Under the pieces are notes generated by a model. That model saw nothing but the letters and a program-made list of their open reading frames with translations. It was not told the origin of the DNA and made no database searches. DNA of 64,000 nt from positions 372,001-436,000 of the forward strand of contig NZ_MTZV01000003.1 of the NCBI RefSeq assembly GCF_002362315.1, in the 5' to 3' direction. Positions 35,720-45,664 of the stretch are shown one piece after another; position 1 is the stretch's first letter, and the number at the start of each line of letters is the position of its first letter. Made by a program: the position numbers and the translations under genes. The DNA is from Paraburkholderia acidicola (GTDB lineage Bacteria; Pseudomonadota; Gammaproteobacteria; Burkholderiales; Burkholderiaceae).

Positions 35720-38194
35720 TCATTGCGCCGCCGGCACCAGATGCAGTTTCGTTTCGGTCGCCGCTTCGACGGCCTTGCGCGAATACAGCAGCGGGAAATA
35801 CTCCCCCTTCAACCAGAGCGGTACGAGATCGCGATAGTGCGGGCTGTCCGGGTCGCCTGACTGACCCGGCAGATTGACCGCGCGCGAGTTGTCCCAGTTG
35901 CCCACATCGACGACCACGCGAAACGACGGGCCATTGGTCTGGACGAAATCGTTCACGCGATACGTCGACTGATTCGGCGTAAACGGATCGCCGCCCCTCG
36001 CGAGCGGACCGACATTCAGTCTCGCGCGCATCGCGTCGTCGACGATCGCGGCAAACGGGTGTGCGTTCAGGTTGGTCTGTAGCTTGCCCCATTGCCATTG
36101 CGTCGCATCGTCGCCTTCCAGCAAACGCATTTCGGCCCACGCTTCGCCCAGACTCTTCAACAGCACCGCATCGCGTTTCGCCGCGGCCCCGGGTCCGAAG
36201 CGCTGGTCCGGATGTTCGAGCGTGTCGAGCATCACCGCAGGATCGGGCGCACCGAACGTGGCTGCAGCCGTTTGCGACAGCAGCGCCGCCTTGAACGCCT
36301 TGCCGAGATGCCGGCTAAACCACACCTCTTCGAGTGCCGCCTGCGCCGAATCGGCGCGCACCTCGCCGTTCCAGCCTTTGAGCAGCGCGAGCGCCGCGTG
36401 CGTGTCCGGGTCATCGCTCGACAGCGGAGCGAGCAACGCGACGAGACGCTGCGCCGGGATCGACACGAGATCGTTCTGCAGCCGCTCCGAATCTTCCAGC
36501 GAGACTTTCGGCAATCCCTTTAGCACTTCGTCGATGCGCTCGTGGCGCGAGCCGTTGGTCCATTCAAAGCCGAGCTTGCGCTCGCGATACGGGTAATCGC
36601 CGGGCAGGTTCATCTGGTTCGACGACGTGAAGTAGCCCTGCTTCGGGTTGTATATCGACGGCAACTGGTCGCCGCGCCAGAAGCCCGCCCATTCGTAGCG
36701 GCCGTCACCGGGTACCGGCATCAGGCCGTCCCAGTTCGGCCGCTTCGGCGCAAGACCGCCCGGCACCCAGCCGATATTGCCGTGCACGTCCGCATAGACC
36801 TGGTTCTCGGTCGGTGCGCCCCAGTTCAGCATCGAGTGCTGGAACTGCGCGAATGTGCGGGCCCGCATGTAGCCCACCGAGCCGAAGTACGGCGACATGC
36901 CCGGTTCGAGCCACGCGGAGCGCACGGCGAACGCGCGATGATGGTCGGCGTCGACGTCGATCACCGGGCCGTGACGCGTGAACGTGAGATCGACCGGTAC
37001 CGGCGCGCCGCCGCGCACATCGATCGTTTCGTGGATCACGCGAAACGGTTCCCAGCCGTCGCCATAGCGATACTCGCTGGGATTGTCCGGATTGAGCTGG
37101 TACACGTACAGGTCTTCCTGATCGATGTTGAAGATCGTCAGGCCGAAGGCGATCGTGCCGTTGTGGCCGATTGAGACCGCCGGTAGCGACGGCTCGCCCG
37201 CGCCGATGATATTGAGTGTCGGCGTGCTGATCTGCGCGATGTAGCGCAGGCTCGGCGCCGAATACGCACGGTGCGGATCGTTGGCCATGATCGCGCGGCC
37301 AGTCGCCGATTTGCCCGGCGCGACGACCCAGTTGTTGCTGCCTTCGCTGGTTTCGTCGGGGTCTTCGATGCGGTCTTCAGCGGCGGCGTTGCTGGCCAGC
37401 GCGAGTGTGTTTGCGTGAGCCGCCGTGCCGTCGTTCGCATGCGATAGCGCAGCGGGCGTGAGCACCGCGTTGCGTGTTGCAAGATCGAACACCTTCAGCA
37501 CATCTTTCGGCAGGCACGGATCGAGGCCATCGGGCACCTGGGTTTGCCACGGCGGTTGCAGGCCAACGCGCAGTTCGTCAGCCGCAAGACCTGCCTTGCA
37601 CGCCACGTTGGCGCGTGCCACCTCGCTCGTCAGATTGCGCGTCAAACCGTGACTGCGAATCCGCACGACGTCTTCGGGTGTCCACTTCGCCGGCTGGTAA
37701 TCGAGCTTGCGAAACTCGTACGGCATCTGCTCCGGGTGCAGTTTCAACCAGTCGATATACGCATTGATGCCCGCGACAAAGCGCGTCGCGATCTGCTGCG
37801 CGTCGGGGCTGTAGCGCTGCCACTCGGTCTGCATGTCGCCGCGATACAGAAAGAGCCGCGAGGCGCGATCCTGCTCGACGTAGCTGGGACCGAACACTTC
37901 CGACAGCGTGCCGAGCCCGCGCCGCCGCCACAGGTCGATCTGGAACAGGCGATCGCGTGCGGCGTTGAAGCCCTGCACGAAGAACGCATCGCTTTCGGTT
38001 TTCGCGTAGATGTGCGGGACGCCCCAGTGGTCGATCAGGATGTCGGCTGGTTGTGCGAGACCCGGCACGTGCAACACCTGTTGCGGGATCTCGCGGGCGG
38101 CGGCGAGGCTCGGCAGGCCGGTGCTCAATGCACTGATCGCCACCAGCACGATGGACGATGCGGCATACCGCAGGGCGAAGGTGGTTCGGGTCAT
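35720..38194 (-). CDS. Penicillin acylase family protein
   Basis: 824-residue Ntn-hydrolase precursor. A signal peptide (about 1-33) is followed by the alpha-chain, a spacer, and the beta-chain starting at Ser286 in EGSNNWVV, where autocatalytic cleavage between Gly285 and Ser286 should free the nucleophile. The downstream NDPHRAY and HNGTIAFG segments are typical. Such enzymes hydrolyse amides, including beta-lactams and acyl-homoserine lactones; the substrate here is unknown, and quorum-signal acylase is one possibility. Periplasmic. An AGGAG site precedes the ATG. Confidence 0.92.
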   Translation of the reverse strand: MTRTTFALRYAASSIVLVAISALSTGLPSLAAAREIPQQVLHVPGLAQPADILIDHWGVPHIYAKTESDAFFVQGFNAARDRLFQIDLWRRRGLGTLSEVFGPSYVEQDRASRLFLYRGDMQTEWQRYSPDAQQIATRFVAGINAYIDWLKLHPEQMPYEFRKLDYQPAKWTPEDVVRIRSHGLTRNLTSEVARANVACKAGLAADELRVGLQPPWQTQVPDGLDPCLPKDVLKVFDLATRNAVLTPAALSHANDGTAAHANTLALASNAAAEDRIEDPDETSEGSNNWVVAPGKSATGRAIMANDPHRAYSAPSLRYIAQISTPTLNIIGAGEPSLPAVSIGHNGTIAFGLTIFNIDQEDLYVYQLNPDNPSEYRYGDGWEPFRVIHETIDVRGGAPVPVDLTFTRHGPVIDVDADHHRAFAVRSAWLEPGMSPYFGSVGYMRARTFAQFQHSMLNWGAPTENQVYADVHGNIGWVPGGLAPKRPNWDGLMPVPGDGRYEWAGFWRGDQLPSIYNPKQGYFTSSNQMNLPGDYPYRERKLGFEWTNGSRHERIDEVLKGLPKVSLEDSERLQNDLVSIPAQRLVALLAPLSSDDPDTHAALALLKGWNGEVRADSAQAALEEVWFSRHLGKAFKAALLSQTAAATFGAPDPAVMLDTLEHPDQRFGPGAAAKRDAVLLKSLGEAWAEMRLLEGDDATQWQWGKLQTNLNAHPFAAIVDDAMRARLNVGPLARGGDPFTPNQSTYRVNDFVQTNGPSFRVVVDVGNWDNSRAVNLPGQSGDPDSPHYRDLVPLWLKGEYFPLLYSRKAVEAATETKLHLVPAAQ

Positions 38195-38445
38195 GCAGGC
38201 GTCTCCTGATCAACGAGTGTTGTCGTGAGCCGCGGACCGTCGGAGCCATCAAAAGGTACTAGCACACGCATCCCGTTCGCGGACGATGCGTGCCAGTGTA
38301 GTGCGAGTCGGCTTCCGGCGCTGCCTTTGGGTGAGAACGGCATGCGTGAAAGCGGATCGGCCAAGTGTTAACAGACAGCGTGGTCAAACGCGGCCCGTCG
38401 ATTGCGGGCCGCATGCACCGAACTACACCGTTACGGCTGCAACGC

Positions 38446-39840
38446 TCAGATCGCCCAGCCGCCCAGGTAAAACACGGCCAGCACCACCGCAATCACCACC
38501 GTGCCGACGTTCAGCTTGCGATACTCGCCGCTGACAATACGCCCGATCACCAGCGTGCAGAAGCCGAGCATGATGCCGGTCACGATATTCGCGGTCAGCA
38601 CGATGAACACCGCGCACACGAGGCCGGACATCGCATCGACCATATCGTCCATGTCGAGCTTGCTGACACTCGACAGCATCAGCAACCCGACGTACATCAG
38701 CGCAGGCGCGGTCGCATACGACGGCACCAGCCCGGCGAGCGGCGAGAAGAACATCACGACGAGGAACAGCAACCCCACAACCGCTGCCGCCATCCCCGTC
38801 TTCGCCCCCGCTGCAACACCGACCGTCGATTCGATATACGCCGCAGCCGGTGCCCCACCGAGAAAGCCGGAGAAGATCGAGCTGAGCGAATCGGCGGTCA
38901 GCGCGCGGCCGCCGTTGATGATGCGTCCATTCGCATCGAGCTGGCCAGCCTGCCCCGCCACGGCGCGAATCGTACCGGTCGCGTCGAACACGGCGGTCAT
39001 CACGAGCGCGAGGACGCTCGGCAGTACGGCGAGCGACAGCGCACCCTTGATGTCCATCGCGCCGATCAGCGACGCGTGGCCCGGCGCGCTCAGCGACGGC
39101 AATGCGAAAACGCCGTGGAACGTCACCGCCGGATCGAGCACCAGCCCGAGCGCGGAGATTGCGACGATCACGATCAGGATCGAGCCCGGCACGCGGCGGC
39201 GCACCAGACCGACGATCGCTGCCAGGCCCGCCACCGACATCAGCACCGGCAACGACGTGATATGGCCCAGCGCAACCGGCAATCCGGGCCCCGGGTTCTT
39301 CATCACGAGACCGACGTCGTTAGCGGCGATCAGCAGCAGAAAGAGGCCGATACCGATGCCGGTACCGTGCGCGATGCCGGCCGGCAGATTGCGCAGAATC
39401 CATGCGCGCACACCGGTCACCGAGATCGTGGTGAACACCACGCCCATCAGAAACACGGCGCCGAGTGCCACCGTCGGATGCAAACCCTTGCCGAGGACGA
39501 GACCGAACGCGGTGAACGCAGTCAGTGAAATCGCGCAGCCGATGGCGATCGGCAGGCGCGCCCAGATGCCCATCAGCAGCGAGCCGAATGCGGTGGTCAG
39601 ACACACAGCGACGAACACCGCACTCGTATCGAAGCCGGCCTTACCGAACATGCCCGGGACGACGAACACCGAATACACCATCGCGAGAAACGTCGTCACA
39701 CCCGCGATCACTTCCTGGCGCTGCGTGCTGCCGCGCGCCGTGATTTCAAAGTAGCGGTCGAGCAGACCTTGCTGGCCGAACGCCGGATCGAATGTCCGGG
39801 TTTCGACATCGGTGAGCGGTTGTGCGTGGGGTTCCATCAT
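38446..39840 (-). CDS. NCS2-family purine permease (AzgA-like)
   Basis: 464-residue inner-membrane permease with about 12-14 hydrophobic segments. Recognisable parts are [20 protein letters not shown] (about 42-61), the long amphipathic [14 protein letters not shown] segment, and the FDATGTI motif (about 288-294) followed by [13 protein letters not shown], which match AzgA/PbuG-type adenine-guanine-hypoxanthine transporters. Uptake is likely proton-coupled. AAAGGAGG precedes the ATG pair. A 7-bp-stem hairpin lies in the leader (39871-39889). Confidence 0.92.
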   Translation of the reverse strand: MMEPHAQPLTDVETRTFDPAFGQQGLLDRYFEITARGSTQRQEVIAGVTTFLAMVYSVFVVPGMFGKAGFDTSAVFVAVCLTTAFGSLLMGIWARLPIAIGCAISLTAFTAFGLVLGKGLHPTVALGAVFLMGVVFTTISVTGVRAWILRNLPAGIAHGTGIGIGLFLLLIAANDVGLVMKNPGPGLPVALGHITSLPVLMSVAGLAAIVGLVRRRVPGSILIVIVAISALGLVLDPAVTFHGVFALPSLSAPGHASLIGAMDIKGALSLAVLPSVLALVMTAVFDATGTIRAVAGQAGQLDANGRIINGGRALTADSLSSIFSGFLGGAPAAAYIESTVGVAAGAKTGMAAAVVGLLFLVVMFFSPLAGLVPSYATAPALMYVGLLMLSSVSKLDMDDMVDAMSGLVCAVFIVLTANIVTGIMLGFCTLVIGRIVSGEYRKLNVGTVVIAVVLAVFYLGGWAI

Positions 39841-40285
39841 GGCGAATGCCTCCTTTATCAGCGTGCTGAAACGGCTGGTGTGCAGCCGTCGTCAGGGTTC
39901 GTCTCTTGGTTTATGTGCAGCGCTCTTTTTTGCTGTCCCGAAGGGTAGGCGAACACAACCGGGCCTCCCATCGCAGGGACGGCATGCCCGGCATGTCAGC
40001 GGGCGTATATCGCGGGAGGGACGGGAGAATGCGGGCAGGCGCCGCGTGTTTACACCTACGGCTGGACGGCGGCTGGGTCGCTGTCGAGTCGCTGCGATCG
40101 GTACCTACGTGCAGCGGATTCGACAGGAAACGAACGGCGCCGATCTTACCTCGCATCGCTCGACAACATCAACGCCTCGCCTGATTGAACGAGGCGATGC
40201 GCCGCCGCAGGTTAAACTTCGGCCTATCTATCGATCAATGCCGTGGCGCTGCAGGTGCGCCGCGCGGCCCATGGAGTACTCATTG
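39841..40285 (+). other. 445-bp divergent region between the purine permease and a PRC-barrel gene
   Basis: No gene supported; the open frame leading into the PRC-barrel gene is not protein-like here. On the minus strand the permease leader holds a perfect hairpin, with 7-bp arms at 39871-39877 and 39883-39889, and an AAAGGAGG ribosome site. On the plus strand GGAG at 40274-40277 serves the lipoprotein gene. I looked for a purine or xanthine riboswitch and could not support one. Confidence 0.5.
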
Positions 40286-41278
40286 ATGAGCGGCGGTTTG
40301 CCACGTCCAGCTTCGCGTCTTTCAACTCCCCTGCTGCCCGGTGCGCTCGCCGCGCTTGTGCTATCAGGTTGCGCGCTGTTCCACGGGCAGCAGCCCGCGC
40401 CGATCACCGATGCGCTCGTCAGCACGGTGGAACCCGCCAGCGAACCGGTCGCGGCATCCGAGCCCGAAACCGACGAGCCTGAAACGGCCGGGCACGAAAC
40501 GCCGCGCAAGCCGAAGCACCCGGCCGTCAAGCCGCGCAAGCCTGAACCGCCGCCGCCCACGCCCGCGTCCGCGCCGGTTGCGCCACCGCCTGCGCCGATC
40601 ATCACGACGCGCCTGATCGATCGCAGCCAGACGCATGCGCTGCTCGACAGCGAAGTGCAGCGACGCGACGGCAAGGTGATCGGCCGCGCGGTCGACCTGG
40701 TCGCCGACGCGGGCGGCAAGCCCAACGAAATGATCGTGAACCTGCAGGGCTTTCTCGGCATCGGCGACCGCAAGGTGAGTTTCCCGTGGAGCGTGTTCCG
40801 CTTCACGCCCGGCGGCCACGGCTCGCCGATCACACTCGATGTGCCGGTCGGCAAGCTGCCGCCCGCCGATCGCCCGAAGCGCACCGGCGCCGACGTACCG
40901 GTGACGGCGACGCAATTGCCGCTGCTCGACACGACCGTCGAACGACCGAACGGCGCCGCCGTCGGTCGCGTGGTCGACGTGCTGATCGACGGTAGCGCGC
41001 AACCGCAGGCCGTCGTGCTCGACGTCAGCGGCATGGTGAGTCCGGACCGTCGCACGATCGCCGCGAACTGGTCGGCACTGCGCTTCGTCACCAAAGACAA
41101 ACTGTTGCACGCCCTGCTCGATCTCAACGATGCGCAGATCAAGGCGTCGCCGCCCTACGCGTCGGACAAGCCGATCCAGGCGGTGTCGCCGGTGGTGCCG
41201 GTCGCAGCCGCGCCCGCCAGCACGGCTCCCCCAGTTGCGCCACCTGCAGCGGCCTCACCGGCCCGGGCTTCGCGATGA
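40286..41278 (+). CDS. PRC-barrel lipoprotein
   Basis: 330 residues. A lipoprotein signal ends at the lipobox VLSGC (Cys about 29). A Pro/Glu-rich linker (about 35-110) leads to two PRC-barrel-like domains (about 115-185 and 205-275), each with a GRVVD/GRAVDL-type strand, and an Ala/Pro-rich tail. The ATG at 40286 has GGAG eight bases upstream, unlike the ATG at 40271. PRC barrels often bind RNA or proteins; the role of this envelope version is unknown. Its stop overlaps the start of the next gene (ATGA), so they are coupled. Confidence 0.82.
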   Translation: MSGGLPRPASRLSTPLLPGALAALVLSGCALFHGQQPAPITDALVSTVEPASEPVAASEPETDEPETAGHETPRKPKHPAVKPRKPEPPPPTPASAPVAPPPAPIITTRLIDRSQTHALLDSEVQRRDGKVIGRAVDLVADAGGKPNEMIVNLQGFLGIGDRKVSFPWSVFRFTPGGHGSPITLDVPVGKLPPADRPKRTGADVPVTATQLPLLDTTVERPNGAAVGRVVDVLIDGSAQPQAVVLDVSGMVSPDRRTIAANWSALRFVTKDKLLHALLDLNDAQIKASPPYASDKPIQAVSPVVPVAAAPASTAPPVAPPAAASPARASR

Positions 41279-42561
41279 CGAACCCGCTTCTGGTCAATAC
41301 CCGCAGCCTGCGCGCACTCGACTGGCTCAACTTTTTCGTGGCCAACGTGCAAACGGGCTTCGGGCCGTTCATCGCGTCGTACCTCGCCTCGCATAAGTGG
41401 ACGCAGGGCGAGATCGGCATGGTGCTGTCGGTCGGCACGATCAGCGCAATGGTCAGCCAGGTGCCTGGCGGCGCCGCGGTCGATGCGCTGAAGAACAAGA
41501 AAGGCGCGGCTGCCTGGGCGATCGTCGCGATCATCCTGAGCGCGGTCTTGCTTGCGTCGAGTCCGACCGTGCTGCCAGTGATTGCCGCTGAAGTCTTCCA
41601 CGGCTTTGCGAGCTGCATGCTCGTGCCGGCGATGGCTGCGATCTCGTTTGCGCTGGTCGGGCGTCAGGATCTCGGCGACCGGCTTGGGCGCAATGCGCGC
41701 TGGGCATCGATAGGCAGTGCGGTCGCGGCCGGCCTGATGGGTCTGTTCGGCGAATACTTCTCGGCGCGTGCGGTGTTCTGGCTCACCGCCGGGCTGGCGC
41801 TGCCCGCACTCGTCGCACTCGCGATGATCCAGTCCGCCTACACCAGCTCGCCCGCGAAAGCCGTCAAGGCGACGAAATCCAGTGCGAAGACCGACGCGCT
41901 GGGCGAACGCGAGACCTTGCGCGAACTGCTGCGCGATCGTCGCATGCTGATCTTCGCGGCCTGTATCGTGCTGTTCCATCTGTCGAATGCAGCGATGCTG
42001 AATCTCGCGGCTGGTGAAGTCACGGCCGGCATGGGCGACAACGTGCAGCTCGTGATTGCCGCGTGCATCATCGTGCCGCAGGCGATCGTCGCGATGCTGT
42101 CGCCATGGGTGGGACGCACCGCGCAGCGCTGGGGACGCCGGCCTATTCTGCTGATCGGCTTCTCCGCACTACCGGTGCGCGCGTTGTTGTTCGCCGGCGT
42201 GAGCAGCCCTTTTCTGCTGGTGCCGGTGCAGATGCTCGACGGGATAAGCGCGGCGGTATTCGGTGTGATGCTGCCGCTGATCGCCGCCGACGTCGCCGGC
42301 GGCAAGGGTCGTTACAACCTGTGTATCGGCTTGTTCGGCCTCGCGGCCGGCATCGGTGCAACGCTCAGTACCGCGGCCGCGGGCTTCGTCGCGGATCACT
42401 TCGGCAATGCCTTCAGCTTCTTCGGACTCGCCGCGGCCGGTGCGCTCGCGGTACTGCTCGTCTGGGTAGCAATGCCGGAAACCCGCGATGCGCACCGTGC
42501 CGAAGAAGCGGCGACCGGTGCATCAGGCGACGCACCCGCAGCGGCGGGATCGGCAGACTAA
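41275..42561 (+). CDS. MFS transporter
   Basis: 428 residues with about 12 hydrophobic segments. The N-terminus (NFFVANVQTGFGPFIASYLASHKWTQGEIGMVLSVG) matches a group of MFS proteins often found in Burkholderiales. Substrate unknown; efflux is likely from the family. Translation is coupled to the upstream PRC-barrel lipoprotein by a four-base overlap. Confidence 0.88.
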   Translation: MTNPLLVNTRSLRALDWLNFFVANVQTGFGPFIASYLASHKWTQGEIGMVLSVGTISAMVSQVPGGAAVDALKNKKGAAAWAIVAIILSAVLLASSPTVLPVIAAEVFHGFASCMLVPAMAAISFALVGRQDLGDRLGRNARWASIGSAVAAGLMGLFGEYFSARAVFWLTAGLALPALVALAMIQSAYTSSPAKAVKATKSSAKTDALGERETLRELLRDRRMLIFAACIVLFHLSNAAMLNLAAGEVTAGMGDNVQLVIAACIIVPQAIVAMLSPWVGRTAQRWGRRPILLIGFSALPVRALLFAGVSSPFLLVPVQMLDGISAAVFGVMLPLIAADVAGGKGRYNLCIGLFGLAAGIGATLSTAAAGFVADHFGNAFSFFGLAAAGALAVLLVWVAMPETRDAHRAEEAATGASGDAPAAAGSAD

Positions 42562-42600
42562 GCCCTTGCCTGAACACCCGAGAGATGCCGATGACGACCG

Positions 42601-42987
42601 TCACGGCATCTTCTGAACCCACTGGCTCCGCCACGCCGGCGCTTCGAACGGATCCGTAAAATACTGCGTCTCGTGAACAACTTTACCGTCGTCGCGGAAC
42701 TCCATGACGCTGATCGTGTAGGCCGCTCGCCCCTGATAGTTGATCGAGTATTGCGAGACCCAGAGATTGCCTTCGCCCTGAATCCGCGTGACCTCGAACC
42801 CCGACGGCTTGCCTGGATGATGCCCACGCAGCGCCTGCAAATTAGCGCGTCCGAGAATGCGTTCGCGTGATTGCGGATAGTCGCAGATCGCATCGTCGGC
42901 GTAGATGTCGTGTTCCGCATCGAGGTTGCCCGCCGCCGACGCCTGCCAGTGCGCATTCAGGATGTCGCGTATCTGTGCTTCCTGCAT
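42601..42987 (-). CDS. SnoaL-like/NTF2-fold protein
   Basis: 128 residues of the NTF2-like superfamily: a helical N-terminus, then AEHDIYADDAICDYPQS (about 24-40) and a final beta-sheet with Trp-rich end. Members include polyketide cyclases and small hydrolases or isomerases; no specific role is clear. The ATG at 42987 follows a GGAGG site by seven bases. It directly follows the aldo/keto reductase gene (22-bp gap) and is probably co-transcribed with it. Confidence 0.85.
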   Translation of the reverse strand: MQEAQIRDILNAHWQASAAGNLDAEHDIYADDAICDYPQSRERILGRANLQALRGHHPGKPSGFEVTRIQGEGNLWVSQYSINYQGRAAYTISVMEFRDDGKVVHETQYFTDPFEAPAWRSQWVQKMP

Positions 42988-43009
42988 GATGTGCCTCCGG
43001 GTTGATCGG

Positions 43010-43948
43010 TTACGTGCGCCGTGGAATGAACCCCGGGCTACCCGTCTTGACGACTTCGTTGAACCGCTGCCGCGTCTCGATCCGGTTGATCTCGTCGAAT
43101 GCCTCGGCGGGAAGCGCCGCGATGTCAAAATTCTCGCGGGCGCGGGCCTCGGTTTTCGGCGTGGTGAGTAACGCACCGCCGCGCTGGATCGCCCAGGCCA
43201 GCAACACCTGCGCGGGCGTCGTTCCGGTTCGCGCGGCGATCTGCACGATGACCGGGTCTTCGAGCGGTCCCGGCCGGATTCCATGACCCAATGGCGCAAA
43301 GGCCAGAAATACGATCCCGTGCTCCTTGCAGAATTCCAGCAGTTCCGTTTCTGGAAGATACGGATGCGCTTCGATCTGCACAACCGACGGCTTGATCCGT
43401 GCCGCTTCATAGAGCGGCCGTAACTTGTCCAGATCGATGTCGGAGAGACCGATGGCCCGGCATCGTCCCTCGTCGACGAGTGCTTCCATCGCTCTCCACG
43501 TGTCGAGCAAAGTCACGCCTTTGTCGTAGATGACCGCACCGTTTTCGTCGCGCGGGTCCTGCTCTTCTCCCGGTTGAAACGCAAACGGCGTGTGTATCAG
43601 GTAGAGATCGAGGTAGTCGATACCGAGTCGTTCCAGACTTGCCTCGAATGCCGGCCTGACACGCTCCGGTCGATGATTCGAATTCCACAGTTTGGTGGTG
43701 ATGAAAATGTCTTCGCGGGCGATCCCTCCCGCAGCGCGCTCTGTGCGCAGCGCCTCGCCTACTTCGCGCTCGTTGCGATATCGCTCGGCGGCATCGAAGT
43801 GTCGGTAGCCTGCTTTCAGTGCGTCTCTCGTTGCACTGATCGTGGTCGCAGCATCGGGAATCAGGGTGCCAAATCCGAGCGCGGGCATATGACCCCCTCC
43901 GTGATTCAGCGCCAGGGTTTGGCTGCGGAAATCGGCTGACTCAGTCAT
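43010..43948 (-). CDS. Aldo/keto reductase
   Basis: 312-residue NADPH-dependent reductase with the TIM-barrel AKR fold. The catalytic tetrad is visible: Asp and Tyr in HFDAAERYRNE (about 50-60), Lys in TTKLW (about 85-89) and His in LIHTP (about 116-120). NADPH-binding residues lie in TTPKTEARARENFD near the C-terminus. It reduces aldehydes or ketones; the substrate is unknown. First gene of a two-gene unit with the NTF2-like gene. Confidence 0.93.
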   Translation of the reverse strand: MTESADFRSQTLALNHGGGHMPALGFGTLIPDAATTISATRDALKAGYRHFDAAERYRNEREVGEALRTERAAGGIAREDIFITTKLWNSNHRPERVRPAFEASLERLGIDYLDLYLIHTPFAFQPGEEQDPRDENGAVIYDKGVTLLDTWRAMEALVDEGRCRAIGLSDIDLDKLRPLYEAARIKPSVVQIEAHPYLPETELLEFCKEHGIVFLAFAPLGHGIRPGPLEDPVIVQIAARTGTTPAQVLLAWAIQRGGALLTTPKTEARARENFDIAALPAEAFDEINRIETRQRFNEVVKTGSPGFIPRRT

Positions 43949-44001
43949 GGTGACGCCTCCGTACTACTTCATGTCCTGCGAAGAAAGACCGGCCCTCACG
44001 T

Positions 44002-44532
44002 TTAAGAGCCGGATGTCAATGCAATGCGAACTTCCCGGTAGGAAGCGACCAGTGCATCGAGGTCGAACGACCGGTTCAATCCACTGGGATTCGGCAAAAC
44101 CCATGCGCGTGCGCCGCCGAACGGTTTTGTTTGCAGCCCCCACTCGATATCACGCGTACCGGAGATCGCCGAGAGCGCCATCTTTCCCAGAAATGCAATG
44201 TGCCGCGGTGCGTAGTGCTCGATCTTGCGCCGAAAATCATCTCCAGCCATTTCAATCTCTGCGCGTGACAGTTCGGCGGCGCTCGCTGTGGGTCGAGGCA
44301 CCACGGCTGTCAGACCGCAACCGTACTGCAGCAGCGTGCGATCGTCTTCGGGACGAATCTGTTCAGGCGTGAAACCTGCAAGATGCACGACCCGCCAGAA
44401 CCGGTTGCTTCTGCCTGCAAAGTGATGACCTGTCGATGCCGCACGGATACCCGGATTGATTCCGCAAAACACCAGCGGCAGACCCGGCTCGAGGATATCG
44501 ACTAGAGATGGCAGGGAATCGACGTCGGTCAT
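44002..44532 (-). CDS. mug: G/U mismatch-specific DNA glycosylase
   Basis: 176-residue uracil-DNA-glycosylase superfamily protein of the Mug/TDG type, excising uracil or ethenocytosine from mismatches with G. The catalytic-region motif GINPG (about 24-28) has the Asn expected for Mug, and NPSGLN (about 147-152) is the intercalating loop. The ATG at 44532 is preferred over a TTG at 44565, which lies inside a perfect hairpin. AGGA is present 11 bases upstream. No operon partner. Confidence 0.92.
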   Translation of the reverse strand: MTDVDSLPSLVDILEPGLPLVFCGINPGIRAASTGHHFAGRSNRFWRVVHLAGFTPEQIRPEDDRTLLQYGCGLTAVVPRPTASAAELSRAEIEMAGDDFRRKIEHYAPRHIAFLGKMALSAISGTRDIEWGLQTKPFGGARAWVLPNPSGLNRSFDLDALVASYREVRIALTSGS

Positions 44533-44556
44533 GGGTAAAGCTGTCCTTGAAAGGAG

Positions 44557-44580
44557 GCTCGTCAACCTGTGTTGACGAGC
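44557..44580. repeat. Perfect 10-bp inverted repeat upstream of mug
   Basis: GCTCGTCAAC (44557-44566), a 4-base loop, then its exact reverse complement GTTGACGAGC (44571-44580). It lies 25 bases upstream of the mug ATG. No T-run follows on either strand, so an operator or 5'-leader hairpin is more likely than an intrinsic terminator. Confidence 0.7.
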
Positions 44581-44667
44581 GATGACCCAGCTTACCGCAG
44601 TGACCCGAACGCTGGGCTATGCCAGCGGGTACTTGTCTTTTGCGTTCGTGTAACAGCGATCGTCGGC

Positions 44668-45576
44668 TCAATGCGCTGCGACGGTATCGATGAAAACCGC
44701 CAGATCGTGATTGAAGCGATCTGGCTCCTCCATGAACGGTGCGTGGCCCGAATTTGCGTACAGCTTGGTTTGAATGTGCGGATCGAGTGCTTTCGCCCGC
44801 GCGATTGCGCCTTGCGTGTTCACAAGCGCATCGTGCTCGCCATAGAGCAACAGGACCGGCACGCTGACCTTGCTTAAACCCTCGGAAGCAGAGACCGTCA
44901 TCGACTGAACCGCGCTTTGCATCTCCCACGACGCCATTGCCGCGTTTGCAAGCAGACGCTCGGTGGTGGATCTGTCGGGCTGTGTATGGAAGCACAGGTT
45001 GAGGAACGTGCGCTCGCCATCGAGGTGCGTCTTCAGATCGGCTGACGTCATGTCGCGATAGACCTGCGGATGCGCCACAATCTGGTCCCCTTTCAGTTCG
45101 ATCACACCGTCGACATAGACCGCTGCGGCAATCTGCCTGTCGCCGAATGCGGCCAGATAGTTCGATATGACCGCACCGCCCAGCGACCATCCGACCAGCA
45201 CAGGGCGGTTCGCATGCGACGACGCAATGACGGTGGCGAGATCGTCGGCCCAGTGCTGCCCGTTGCGATACGCGTCCGCTCCGGTTGGCTTGCCGGACAG
45301 ACCGTGGCCGCGCAGGTCATACGTGATGATGCGATACCGCTGCAGCTCGGCGCTATTGACCTGCGCATCCCAGTTCAGACGACTGCCCAGCAATCCATGA
45401 ATCAACACGACAGCGGGCCCATGCGGATTTCCCGATTCCTGGACGGCCAGCGTGACGCCGTCCGGCGCGGTGACCGTATAGTTTTTTGTTTCCGCGAGTG
45501 CGGTAGATGACGCTGCGAGCATGGCAACCGTTGCCGCGAACGCCGCAAGCGTGTGACGAAGGATGGTGTAACGCAT
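44668..45576 (-). CDS. Secreted alpha/beta-hydrolase
   Basis: 302 residues with a signal peptide (about 1-29, cleavage after ALA). The nucleophile elbow is GWSLGG with Ser131, the oxyanion motif LIHGLLG lies near 58-64, and an acid Asp in GEHD and base His in SGHAPF complete the triad. Periplasmic hydrolase of unknown substrate. A MerR-family gene is divergently transcribed and a MerR-type dyad covers its promoter spacer, so expression is probably induced by a small molecule through that regulator. Confidence 0.9.
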   Translation of the reverse strand: MRYTILRHTLAAFAATVAMLAASSTALAETKNYTVTAPDGVTLAVQESGNPHGPAVVLIHGLLGSRLNWDAQVNSAELQRYRIITYDLRGHGLSGKPTGADAYRNGQHWADDLATVIASSHANRPVLVGWSLGGAVISNYLAAFGDRQIAAAVYVDGVIELKGDQIVAHPQVYRDMTSADLKTHLDGERTFLNLCFHTQPDRSTTERLLANAAMASWEMQSAVQSMTVSASEGLSKVSVPVLLLYGEHDALVNTQGAIARAKALDPHIQTKLYANSGHAPFMEEPDRFNHDLAVFIDTVAAH

Positions 45577-45608
45577 GAGTGGTGCTCCTGGATCGTGAAG
45601 ACATACGC

Positions 45609-45641
45609 AGTCTGGAGCCTGACACTGATGTGAGGGTCAAG
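45609..45641 (-). promoter_or_regulatory. MerR-type operator-promoter
   Basis: On the minus strand a -35 TTGACC (45635-45640) and a -10-like CAGACT (45609-45614) are separated by about 20 bases, longer than the optimum. An imperfect dyad (45618-45641) fills the spacer. This over-long spacer is the hallmark of promoters activated by MerR proteins. Confidence 0.5.
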
Positions 45642-45664
45642 CGATAAGTGCTATGCTTTTTCGC

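Noticed and set aside
38365..39528. 387-codon frame opposite the purine permease
   Set aside because: Antisense shadow; extreme Arg/His/Asp composition typical of reverse-strand frames.
39841..39960. Possible purine or xanthine riboswitch ahead of the NCS2 permease
   Set aside because: Only a simple hairpin (39871-39889) is seen; the conserved core of known purine or xanthine riboswitches was not found.
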